Shown here one piece after another: positions 1 to 7,493 of a DNA stretch of 34,813 nt. The notes under the pieces are model-generated. The model saw nothing but the letters and a program-made list of their open reading frames with translations. It made no database searches and was not told the DNA's origin. Numbering within the stretch: the first letter of the stretch is position 1; the number at the start of each line of letters is the position of its first letter. Made by a program: the position numbers and the translations under genes. The stretch comes from HGM04593 sp964512955 (GTDB lineage: Bacteria; Bacteroidota; Bacteroidia; Bacteroidales; Bacteroidaceae): contig CAZEKX010000014.1 in the NCBI GenBank assembly GCA_964512955.1, positions 1-34,813 of the forward strand. The letters are read 5' to 3'.

Positions 1-74
1 TAATTGATGGAATATCCATCTTCAAGCATGTGCATATATTTCAGCAATGCTGAATAGTCGTGTTTCTTAAGCAT
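1..74 (-). CDS. Partial HTH/transposase-like protein (5' end only)
   Basis: An ATG at 74 (minus strand) opens a frame that runs off the left edge and gives about 24 residues beginning MLKKHDYSALLKYMHMLEDG. The visible part is one amphipathic helix followed by GYSIN, which resembles the first helix of the HTH domains of IS3-type OrfA and related Bacteroidota transposases. That resemblance is weak because only the N-terminus is present. The start codon lies 6 bases after a strong hairpin (81-113) that separates it from the SusD-like gene read in the same direction. It could equally be a small DNA-binding regulator, or no gene at all. Confidence 0.35.
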   Translation of the reverse strand, partial: MLKKHDYSALLKYMHMLEDGYSIN

Positions 75-80
75 AAAATA

Positions 81-113
81 AACCCCAAAGTTTTTTGTCC
101 AAACTTTGGGGTT
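81..113 (-). terminator. Hairpin terminator after the SusD-like gene
   Basis: A perfect 12-bp stem, AACCCCAAAGTT (81-92) and AACTTTGGGGTT (102-113), encloses a 9-base loop. Read on the minus strand it lies 35 bases past the stop of the SusD-like gene and is followed by TATTTTAT, a moderate U-tract. It also sits just upstream of the partial gene at 1-74, so it could insulate that gene from incoming transcription. Confidence 0.7.
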
Positions 114-148
114 CACTTCAATTTAAATACCTCGTTCGTTTATTATTA

Positions 149-1984
149 TCAGAAGTTGGGAGCATCTACATCCCACCACAAACGGGTAGCCTGTTGGTCG
201 GGACCACCCAGAGCGGGAATACCGGTTGCATTTACATTCTCTTTTACAGTAGCATCGGTAGGAACCCAAGGAATACGACGAATGATATCACCCGGTTTTA
301 AACTACCGTCGCCATCGTCGGGATTAAGTACGGGGAACATCTTAGGATAACCTGTACGACGTAGTTCGGTCCATGCTTCGTTGGAGAGGGGATAGAGTGC
401 AATATACTTTTGAGTGATAATCTTTTCGAGTTTTGTCTCTTTATCGTCGGCATCGTTCCATTTAACACCTATCTTGGTTACACTAGACCAATCTTCACCG
501 TCGCCCATGGGGTCTATTTGTACATAATCCAAAGGCTCCTCACGTGCCATATATTCGTTTACGTAATTGTTATACTGCGGTGTACCGACAAAGAAAGGAG
601 AATCGAAATATGCGTTAAGAATACCACGCTCATAGAAGAATTGTGCTGTACCACCCATTTCCCAACCACGCAAAGCACCTTCGGCACGTAGGAGATCCAC
701 CTCTGCCCATTTAATAAAATAAAGAGGAAGATTACTTACTGACATAACCTCTTTATTTAAATTGGAGTATGCTTGACGTTGGTTCTGTGCATAAGTCTGT
801 CCCTGTCCTACAAGAATTCCGGAACGAATTCCACAAATTCTTGTATTTGCCGGAGTAACTTCTTGAGTTCTTACGTTCGTAATGTCAGCAAAATTCTTAT
901 TTATAAGATATTTTGTATAGGGATGGTCAAGACTCATAAGAAGACTTTCAAACGATGCAGAGATGCGTAAATCACCCCAATCCATTATAGTTATAAGCGG
1001 ATGCGTAAAACCCGACATTATAGGGAACAATCCATGTTGTGCTTCGGCACAATCAATAACACCACTTGCAACAGCCTCTTCAGCCCATTTCTTTGCAGTT
1101 TCGGGTTCCACCTTAACTATGTGCATAGCCATACGCAGTTTCAAAGAGTTGGCCAATTTTATATAACTATTCAATGTAGTATTACCAAACAATTGGTTAA
1201 GACTAGTTTGGTCATACCTGTTAAGAATGTCGTTTATGATGTTATCCTTGTACCATTGAGGACGGTTATCAAAGTTCTTAAGACATGCCACAATAGAATC
1301 AACATTATTAACAATACGGTAGTAGATAGTTCTTAAATCATTATAATTAGCCGGATGTTCATTATTTAATTTATCCTCGGCATAAGTAAACGGACCTGCC
1401 AGGTCGGCATGTTCTTGTGCAATCAAACTATAATAGAGCAGGTTAATAGCCTTAATTTCGGAAATGGTGTCTACCATAGGATGATGCAACAGAGGCATAA
1501 AAGCATTTTTTGCCATTGTATATGAGCCCAAAGGATCACCGTTAAATTCAGAAATATCATAAGTGGATGTAAATGTTCCATACATAAAATCTTTGTGAGG
1601 AACAGTGAAGTACTGCGCATATAAGTCGGGACCAAAAGAATACTGACGCTGATAGGCGTGAGATGCAGGTGAACCACCCTCTTTACCACCACGCATACAA
1701 TACTGACCGGTCAATGACTGCTGAAAAAAAGTTCTTAGTTCTGTTATAGCATTTTGCACACCCTCTTGTGTAGGATTAGTCTTATAATTTATTTTTAAAG
1801 GTTTTATAGTGTAAACCGAATCAACAAAATCTATGTATTCAATATCAGAAACATTGAATGCTACAAATTTACCATTTGGTATTGTCATTACCAGAACCTC
1901 ATTACACGTAGGAGTGTCATCTGTTTGTGCATTAACCCAAACTGCACAAAGGGATATAACCAATGTTATAAATATCTTTTTCAT
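149..1984 (-). CDS. SusD/RagB-like protein without a lipobox (SusD-like_2 type)
   Basis: A 611-residue exported protein. The body matches SusD-like nutrient-binding proteins: an all-helical TPR-like fold, an early segment with AINLLYYSLIAQ, the helix WAEVDLLRAEGALRG around residue 440, ALYPLSNEAWTELRRTGYP near 550, and the family-typical C-terminal end RLWWDVDAPNF. SusD proteins normally sit on the outer membrane as lipoproteins beside a SusC channel. Here the signal peptide (MKKIF...WVNA-Q) ends in a signal-peptidase-I-like site and has no lipobox cysteine. An extra N-terminal piece (about 25-60), with the motif FNVSDIEYIDF, precedes the SusD part and resembles a motif in the neighbouring upstream gene. 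No SusC gene is adjacent. It is probably co-transcribed with the gene at 2027-2665 (42-nt gap). The ligand cannot be told from sequence. Confidence 0.85.
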   Translation of the reverse strand: MKKIFITLVISLCAVWVNAQTDDTPTCNEVLVMTIPNGKFVAFNVSDIEYIDFVDSVYTIKPLKINYKTNPTQEGVQNAITELRTFFQQSLTGQYCMRGGKEGGSPASHAYQRQYSFGPDLYAQYFTVPHKDFMYGTFTSTYDISEFNGDPLGSYTMAKNAFMPLLHHPMVDTISEIKAINLLYYSLIAQEHADLAGPFTYAEDKLNNEHPANYNDLRTIYYRIVNNVDSIVACLKNFDNRPQWYKDNIINDILNRYDQTSLNQLFGNTTLNSYIKLANSLKLRMAMHIVKVEPETAKKWAEEAVASGVIDCAEAQHGLFPIMSGFTHPLITIMDWGDLRISASFESLLMSLDHPYTKYLINKNFADITNVRTQEVTPANTRICGIRSGILVGQGQTYAQNQRQAYSNLNKEVMSVSNLPLYFIKWAEVDLLRAEGALRGWEMGGTAQFFYERGILNAYFDSPFFVGTPQYNNYVNEYMAREEPLDYVQIDPMGDGEDWSSVTKIGVKWNDADDKETKLEKIITQKYIALYPLSNEAWTELRRTGYPKMFPVLNPDDGDGSLKPGDIIRRIPWVPTDATVKENVNATGIPALGGPDQQATRLWWDVDAPNF

Positions 1985-2026
1985 ATTTGTGTTCGTTTTA
2001 TTTTCTATAAATAATTTATGATTCTG

Positions 2027-2665
2027 TTATTTAAACACCTTTACACTGTGCAACTCACCAATAGCAATAATATATGCTCCTTTAGGTAATGCAGACAATG
2101 AAACCTCGGCACTGTTGTCGATTCTGTTTATATTGGGGTACAATAATTTACCTGCAACATCATAAACCTGTACGGTAATACCGGGGACGACACCCTCTAC
2201 CAAAATTCTTTCATTGTCGATATATGATATACGATACTCATTTGATTCGGGAGCTATAGCGGATACAGATGTTGCACTGTTTACAAAATAACATTTTGCA
2301 ACATCGGAAATATTAATAGCGTAGACATCGGTAAACATGTCCGTTTGCGATTTATAATTGATATACATCATATTCTCTTTAGATTTAAATGTAACCACAG
2401 GTTCATCGGATAATGCACATACGAACCTGTCTCCGCTATTAAAATCTACAATCATAGAGCAATCCGAGACACCTTCAAAAGGTATTTCGATGGTTCCAAT
2501 TTCAGATAGTTCTAATTTGTACACATCATCATTGGAGCGATTGTGTACCTGCATCTTATATGCGTGTACAATAATATCTTTCTCCTCCCAATCGGAGTCT
2601 GATTGCGCCTGTGCAACAGGCAACATAACCATAATGGTTAAAACTGCAAGGTAAAACTTTTTCAT
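2027..2665 (-). CDS. Small secreted protein with T9SS C-terminal sorting domain
   Basis: About 212 residues from the ATG at 2665; an upstream in-frame TTG at 2683 is less likely because the signal peptide MKKFYLAVLTIMVMLPVAQA starts cleanly at the ATG. The mature part holds two strand-rich segments, one ending in YAINISDVAKCYF, a motif also seen near the N-terminus of the next gene (FNVSDIEYIDF). The last 70 residues look like a type A T9SS tail: ILVEGVVPGITVQVYDVAG, then LSALPKGAYIIAIGE and a short basic end. T9SS cargo is moved across the outer membrane and has this tail removed or attached to the surface. It is the first gene of a probable two-gene operon with the SusD-like gene. No enzymatic domain is recognisable. 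Confidence 0.75.
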   Translation of the reverse strand: MKKFYLAVLTIMVMLPVAQAQSDSDWEEKDIIVHAYKMQVHNRSNDDVYKLELSEIGTIEIPFEGVSDCSMIVDFNSGDRFVCALSDEPVVTFKSKENMMYINYKSQTDMFTDVYAINISDVAKCYFVNSATSVSAIAPESNEYRISYIDNERILVEGVVPGITVQVYDVAGKLLYPNINRIDNSAEVSLSALPKGAYIIAIGELHSVKVFK

Positions 2666-2829
2666 TATTTTTATTTTTTTCAAGTAAATTAACTATCGTA
2701 ACAAAATAATCAAGTTACAATTAGCATACCCCATTTTTTACACTGTCCAATATATAGATATATTTAAAAAATCTCTTATTGTTATAATAAAACAGATATT
2801 TTTCAGTTTTAATATAGAAGTGAAATACC

Positions 2830-4821
2830 ATGAAAAAATTTATACCTAACATTATAATATTGTTATTAACTGTTTGCACTATTGCATCGTGCAACGGTAC
2901 CAAGGCCATTAAGAAGGGCGACCAGTTGGTTGCCATCTGTGAATACTTTGAGGCGGCTAAACAATACAAACGAGGTTATTCCAAGATTCCGGCAAAAGAT
3001 AAACAGAAACGTGGTATTGTAGCATGGAAAATGGCTGAATGTTATCGTAAGATACACAATTCGCAACGCGCAGCAGGAGCATACCAAAATGCAATACGTT
3101 ACAAATACCCCGATTCGCTGGCATACCGGCACCTTGCCGATGCGCAGTTGAAGAATGGAGAATACAAGGCTTCAATAAAAAGTTATACAACTTATCTGGA
3201 ATTTGCGCCTAACGACCGAATGGCACAAATTGGTTTGCAAACGGCGAAGCAATCGCAGGAGTGGAAGAAAAGCCCTACACGATACATTGTAAAGAGGGCA
3301 AAGGAGTTGAACGGACAACGTAGCGATTATTGTCCTTCGTACGTTGGAGAAGACACTACAATTATCATTACCACATCGACACGTAAAGAGGCAAAAGGAG
3401 ACGACCTTAGCAGTATCACCGGGCAAAAGTGTGCCGACCTGTTTATGACCAAGCGCGACGAAAACGGTAAATGGCAAAAGACCGAGATTATTGAGTCGGA
3501 TGTAAACAGTGAATATGAAGATGGAGCATGCGCCTTTACTCCCGATGGTAAAACCATGTATTTCACACGTTGCCCGATAGATGACCAATACCCACGCTAT
3601 GCAAGTATATACAAAAGTAACCGTAGCGATGCTTCGTGGAGTGCCCCCGAAAAGGTGGAAATATCCAGCGATACCCTGTCGTCGTACGCACACCCGGCGG
3701 TATCACCCGACGGAGATTGGCTATACTTTACGTCGAACATGTCGGGAGGTATTGGTGGACTCGACCTTTGGAGATTCTACATTGGCAAAAACAAGTCGTT
3801 AGAGGGTTATGTGGAAAACCTTGGAGCAGGGATAAACACAGAAGCCGACGAACAGTTCCCATCGTTCGGTCCACAAGGAGAGTTATTCTTCTCTTCAAAT
3901 GGGTATCCCGGCATGGGTGGTTTAGATATTTTTTATGCCACACAGCAAAACGATACACTGTGGCAGGTAAACAATATTATGGCACCGGTAAACTCCAACG
4001 GCGATGATTTTGGAATGACATTTGCACCGGGATTATATCGTGGTTATTTCTCATCGAACCGAGGTGATGCACGTGGTTGGGACCATATATATTCGTTCTA
4101 CCTTCCTGAGACCGTACACACATTGTATGGATGGATATACGAAAAGGATGGCTATGAACTACCCGAGGGATATATTTACATGATTGGCAATGATGGTACA
4201 AACACCGGGTTTGGTGTTATGAAAGATGGTTCGTACAGTGTACGCGTTACTCCGGGAGTGGAATATGTGATGCTTGGTACATGCAAAGGCTACTTAAATG
4301 CCATGCAGGAGTTAAAAACCGAAACGACAGAGGGTAGAATGGAGTATCAACGTGATTTTGTTCTGCCTTCGATAACACGTCCTGTGCTGATAGACAATAT
4401 ATTCTATGAGTTCGATATGGCTACACTCACCCCCGAGTCGACAGTGGCACTTGACGAACTTGTAAAATTGCTGGAACTAAACCCAAATGTTACAATAGAA
4501 CTTAGTTCCCACTGCGATTTTCGTGGTAGCGATACATATAATGAGAAACTATCGCAAAGACGTGCCGAAGCAGTTGTAAAATATTTGATAGAAAAAGGAA
4601 TAGAAGAGGAACGTCTCACTGCCGTAGGTTATGGTGAGAACCGTCCCAAGACAGTCCTAAAGAAACTTACTGAGAAATATCCATTCTTAAAAGAAGACGA
4701 TGTTCTTACCGAGGAGTTCATTAATGCTTTGGAGAGCGAGGATGAGCAAGAGATTTGTAACCAACTGAACCGCCGTACCGAGTTCCAGGTATTACGTACG
4801 ACATATAAACTTTACGAATAA
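2830..4821 (+). CDS. porE: PorE-like T9SS envelope lipoprotein (TPR, beta-propeller, OmpA-C)
   Basis: A 663-residue lipoprotein: lipobox IASC with Cys21, then TPR-like repeats (about 25-145, with pairs such as YRHLADAQLKNGEYKASIKSY), a PD40/WD40-like propeller (about 160-440) with repeated SPDGDWLYFTSN and FSSNGYPGMGGLDIFYA blades, a small regulatory-type domain (about 445-530), and an OmpA-C peptidoglycan-binding domain (about 540-655) with FYEFDMATLTPES and ELSSHCDFRGSDTYNEKLSQ. This order matches PorE (PG1058 of Porphyromonas gingivalis), thought to anchor the T9SS PorK/N/P assembly to peptidoglycan. The gene stands alone and convergent to ruvC, with only 5 bases between stop codons. A weak -7-like TATTTTTC lies at 2797. 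Other OmpA/PD40 paralogues exist in Bacteroidota, so the symbol rests on architecture. Confidence 0.8.
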   Translation: MKKFIPNIIILLLTVCTIASCNGTKAIKKGDQLVAICEYFEAAKQYKRGYSKIPAKDKQKRGIVAWKMAECYRKIHNSQRAAGAYQNAIRYKYPDSLAYRHLADAQLKNGEYKASIKSYTTYLEFAPNDRMAQIGLQTAKQSQEWKKSPTRYIVKRAKELNGQRSDYCPSYVGEDTTIIITTSTRKEAKGDDLSSITGQKCADLFMTKRDENGKWQKTEIIESDVNSEYEDGACAFTPDGKTMYFTRCPIDDQYPRYASIYKSNRSDASWSAPEKVEISSDTLSSYAHPAVSPDGDWLYFTSNMSGGIGGLDLWRFYIGKNKSLEGYVENLGAGINTEADEQFPSFGPQGELFFSSNGYPGMGGLDIFYATQQNDTLWQVNNIMAPVNSNGDDFGMTFAPGLYRGYFSSNRGDARGWDHIYSFYLPETVHTLYGWIYEKDGYELPEGYIYMIGNDGTNTGFGVMKDGSYSVRVTPGVEYVMLGTCKGYLNAMQELKTETTEGRMEYQRDFVLPSITRPVLIDNIFYEFDMATLTPESTVALDELVKLLELNPNVTIELSSHCDFRGSDTYNEKLSQRRAEAVVKYLIEKGIEEERLTAVGYGENRPKTVLKKLTEKYPFLKEDDVLTEEFINALESEDEQEICNQLNRRTEFQVLRTTYKLYE

Positions 4822-4826
4822 GAGTT

Positions 4827-5396
4827 TTATTTTACCTTCCCGGGATTCTTTGCAACAAAATCGGCCCACGATGAGTATTTCTTACCAACTACAGGGTTCT
4901 TACGTTGCAAGAAATGACAAAAAGCAGCACCAAGAGCATCGGTGGCATCCATGAAATGAGGCATTTCGTCATTGGATATATTTAGCATGCGACGTAATAT
5001 ATCGGCAACCTGCTCTTTTGAAGCGGCACCATTACCTGTTATTGCCATTTTAATTTTCAATGGAGCATATTCGTGAATAGGAACCTGACGGCTTATAGCA
5101 GCGGCAATTGCAACACCTTGTGCTCTACCCAATTTAAGCATACTCTGCACATTTTTACCAAAGAAAGGAGCCTCGATGGCAAGTTCATCGGGAAGGAATG
5201 AAGATATGAGCCCTTGCACCCGGGTAAAGACTTCGCCCAACTTCATATATGTATCTTTACACTTACGCAGGTCGATAACCCCCATGGCTATGAGATGAGC
5301 ACGGTTTCCATTTACGCCAATAAAGGCATACCCCATAATATTGGTACCGGGGTCTATACCCATTATAACCCTGTCGTCTGTGTTTTTAGTTTGCAT
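4827..5396 (-). CDS. ruvC: Holliday junction resolvase RuvC
   Basis: A 189-residue nuclease of the RuvC family, which cuts four-way DNA junctions symmetrically during recombination repair, working with RuvAB. The RNase-H-like active site is complete: Asp15 in MGIDPGTNIMGYAF, Glu75 in LAIEAPFFGKNVQS, and Asp150/Asp153 in FMDATDALGAAFCHF. Length is normal for Bacteroidota. It is the last gene of a minus-strand operon cdd, phosphatase, ruvC, with 6 bases separating it from the phosphatase stop. It ends 5 bases from the oppositely oriented porE stop, leaving no room for a terminator between them. Confidence 0.97.
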   Translation of the reverse strand: MQTKNTDDRVIMGIDPGTNIMGYAFIGVNGNRAHLIAMGVIDLRKCKDTYMKLGEVFTRVQGLISSFLPDELAIEAPFFGKNVQSMLKLGRAQGVAIAAAISRQVPIHEYAPLKIKMAITGNGAASKEQVADILRRMLNISNDEMPHFMDATDALGAAFCHFLQRKNPVVGKKYSSWADFVAKNPGKVK

Positions 5397-5402
5397 AACA
5401 AA

Positions 5403-5879
5403 TCAATAACCCAAATATTTTAACAACCCCTTGCAACCACTCTCTATCTCTTTGTATGTTTTATAGAAATTACCATGGTACCAAGGATCTGATATATCGC
5501 CTCCTTTACAACGCACGTCGTCAACTGTAAAATCTTCTATAAAATCGAGTAGTTTCCACACCTTACATTGTGCGTCGTTACCCACTGCACGTGCCAAGTT
5601 GCCTATATTGTAATCTTCCATTACGATTACCATATCAAATTCTTCATAATCATTGGCGGTAAAACGTCTGGCGCGTTTTCCTTCACACCCTATACCATGT
5701 TGTGCCAACACTGTTACCGCAGGAGGGTATACACTATTACCTATTTCTTCGCTGCTTGTGGCAGAAGATTCTATATATAGTTCACTTGCACCACACTTCT
5801 TAGCAAGACTTTTCATTATAAATTCCGCCATGGGCGACCTGCAAATATTACCATGGCAAACAAACATTATCTTTTTCAT
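5403..5879 (-). CDS. Low-molecular-weight protein-tyrosine phosphatase
   Basis: A 158-residue cytosolic phosphatase of the LMW-PTP family. The P-loop is intact near the N-terminus: VCHGNICRSP with nucleophile Cys8 and Arg14. The general acid is Asp131 in the loop DPWYHGNFY. These enzymes remove phosphate from tyrosine (and sometimes arginine) residues of proteins, or from small phosphoesters. No tyrosine kinase or capsule export gene is next to it, so the substrate is unknown. It lies in a tight operon, 11 bases downstream of cdd and 6 bases upstream of ruvC, a housekeeping context. Confidence 0.95.
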   Translation of the reverse strand: MKKIMFVCHGNICRSPMAEFIMKSLAKKCGASELYIESSATSSEEIGNSVYPPAVTVLAQHGIGCEGKRARRFTANDYEEFDMVIVMEDYNIGNLARAVGNDAQCKVWKLLDFIEDFTVDDVRCKGGDISDPWYHGNFYKTYKEIESGCKGLLKYLGY

Positions 5880-5890
5880 AAAACTATCTG

Positions 5891-6373
5891 CTATTTAAGG
5901 AAATCGGAATCGAACGAGAGAGGCAATAATGCCTTTACTCCATCCTCTATTACGTAACACTCCTTAGAGCCAAAGAGAATAAGTTTTATAGGCATGTTAT
6001 ATCGCTTTTCTGTTTCGAGTATAACCTGACGACATGCACCGCAAGGTGGAATAGGTCTCTGCAATTCTCCCGATTCGGAACGTGCAGCAATGGCAAGAGC
6101 AACAACAGCCTTTTGGGGATATTGCGAGTTTGCCCAAAAAAGAGCAGTACGTTCGGCACAAAGACCCGATGGATAGGCCACATTCTCTTGATTACTGCCT
6201 GTTACTACAGTACCATCGTCGAGAAGAAGGGCTGCGCCGACATTGAAATGGGAATATACAGCATAACTGTTTGCTGTTGCCTTACGCGCCTCCTCGACCA
6301 AAAGACGTTCTTGGGACGAGAGTTCCTCGAACGTACATACTTTTATCTTTGTCTGTAAAACTATCTCTTTCAT
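5891..6373 (-). CDS. cdd: Cytidine deaminase
   Basis: A 160-residue zinc enzyme that converts cytidine and deoxycytidine to uridine and deoxyuridine in pyrimidine salvage. The zinc site is complete: Cys72 and the proton shuttle Glu74 in GLCAERTALF, and Cys111/Cys114 in PPCGACRQVI. The substrate-binding segment SHFNVGAALLLDDG precedes it. Length fits the small homotetrameric class. It is the first gene of the cdd, phosphatase, ruvC operon and has a well-formed promoter upstream (6423-6454). Confidence 0.96.
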   Translation of the reverse strand: MKEIVLQTKIKVCTFEELSSQERLLVEEARKATANSYAVYSHFNVGAALLLDDGTVVTGSNQENVAYPSGLCAERTALFWANSQYPQKAVVALAIAARSESGELQRPIPPCGACRQVILETEKRYNMPIKLILFGSKECYVIEDGVKALLPLSFDSDFLK

Positions 6374-6422
6374 AAAATACCACTTTTAATGCGGTTTTAT
6401 AAAAACTACCCCATTCTTTCAT

Positions 6423-6454
6423 GCGAAGGTAAGCAAATACTTGCGTAAAAGCAA
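6423..6454 (-). promoter_or_regulatory. Bacteroidota-type promoter for cdd operon
   Basis: On the minus strand a -7 element TACCTTCGC (6431 down to 6423) is preceded by a 19-base spacer and TTGC at 6454-6451. This fits the Bacteroidota primary-sigma consensus (TTTG, about 19 bases, TAnnTTTG) with a C at one position, and leaves a 5' leader of about 40 bases before the cdd ATG at 6373. Confidence 0.65.
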
Positions 6455-6510
6455 TTTATTCATTTAATTTGTATGACAATTATTTTCCGATAACAAATAC
6501 AATAAACGAT

Positions 6511-7455
6511 ATGAGAAACATATATCTGATTATTACACTTTCGACACTGTTATGTTGCGGATGCGGTACATTCAAGCAGAGTAACAGATATACTCCTGTA
6601 GCAGATGTATCCAACGCACGTAACTCTTACGAGCGTTACATACTAACCTATTATCCGCTCGCAGTAGAGCAGATGGAACGCCATAACATACCGGCAAGTA
6701 TAACTCTTGCACAAGGATTATTGGAGTCGGGAGCAGGAAACAGTACACTCACAAAGAAATCGAACAACCACTTTGGAATAAAAGCCGACAAGAGTTGGAA
6801 AGGAAAAAGGACATCGTCTATGGATAACGGCAGGAATTGCTACTTCAGAGTTTATGACGACCCACGCGACTCTTACGAAGACCATTCAATGTTCCTTGTC
6901 GGACGTACACGTTATGCATCACTCTTCAAACTGAAAAAGACCGACTACGAGGGCTGGGCAAAAGGATTAAAAAAAGCCGGATATGCCGAAGACCCGGCAT
7001 ATCCACAAAAACTGATAAGCCTTATAGAACGTTACGAGTTATATAAATACGACCAAATGTCGTCGAAAGACATTAAGAACTGTTTACAAAACAGCAATAC
7101 AAACATTAACAGCGCGTACACTATATTCATCTCGAGCGGACTGCCTTATATTGTAGCCAACAACGGAGACACATTCAAATCGTTGTCAAAAGCAATAGGA
7201 ATTTCACGACGCAAACTGATAAAATACAACGACCTGTACAAGGACTACCCCATTAAGGCCGGTGATATATTATATTTAGAGAAAAAGCACAACAAAGCGT
7301 TAAAGCCGCATGAGTTTCATACTACTGTCGCTGGTGAAAGTTTACACAGTATATCGCAAAAGTATGGAATTAAACTAAAAAAACTATATAAAATGAACCC
7401 TGAGTTCAAGAGTTATGCAAAACTTAAAATAGGCGATATTGTTAGATTGAGGTAA
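6511..7455 (+). CDS. GH73 N-acetylglucosaminidase lipoprotein with two LysM-like domains
   Basis: A 314-residue peptidoglycan hydrolase from the ATG at 6511; an earlier in-frame ATG at 6469 would bury the signal peptide. The N-terminus MRNIYLIITLSTLLCCGCG is a probable lipoprotein signal (Cys18, with an atypical Cys at -3). Residues about 40-190 form a GH73 domain that cleaves glycan strands: the catalytic Glu72 sits in ITLAQGLLESGAGNSTL, followed by NNHFGIKAD, the CYFRVYDDPRDSYEDHSMFL segment and YAEDPAYPQKLISLI. Two LysM-type peptidoglycan-binding modules follow (about 215-262, ANNGDTFKSL...AGDILYL; and about 270-314, HTTVAGESLHSIS...IGDIVRL). It is a single gene ended by the hairpin at 7453-7490. 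Confidence 0.92.
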   Translation: MRNIYLIITLSTLLCCGCGTFKQSNRYTPVADVSNARNSYERYILTYYPLAVEQMERHNIPASITLAQGLLESGAGNSTLTKKSNNHFGIKADKSWKGKRTSSMDNGRNCYFRVYDDPRDSYEDHSMFLVGRTRYASLFKLKKTDYEGWAKGLKKAGYAEDPAYPQKLISLIERYELYKYDQMSSKDIKNCLQNSNTNINSAYTIFISSGLPYIVANNGDTFKSLSKAIGISRRKLIKYNDLYKDYPIKAGDILYLEKKHNKALKPHEFHTTVAGESLHSISQKYGIKLKKLYKMNPEFKSYAKLKIGDIVRLR

Positions 7456-7490
7456 TATTAAAGGCAACCATTTGGTTGCCTTTAATATTA
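7453..7490. terminator. Bidirectional terminator between convergent genes
   Basis: A perfect inverted repeat, TAATATTAAAGGCAACC then GGTTGCCTTTAATATTA, starts in the stop codon of the GH73 gene and ends just before the stop of the CotH gene. The AT-rich arms supply a U-tract on either strand, so it should end transcription in both directions. Confidence 0.8.
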
Positions 7491-7493
7491 TAA

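Noticed and set aside
2666..2683. TTG start giving six extra residues for the small T9SS-tailed protein
   Set aside because: The ATG at 2665 gives a normal signal peptide directly; other starts left of the junction are nearly all ATG.
3172..3693. 173-codon open frame on the minus strand inside porE
   Set aside because: Antisense to the propeller region; Cys/Val-rich composition and no upstream signals.
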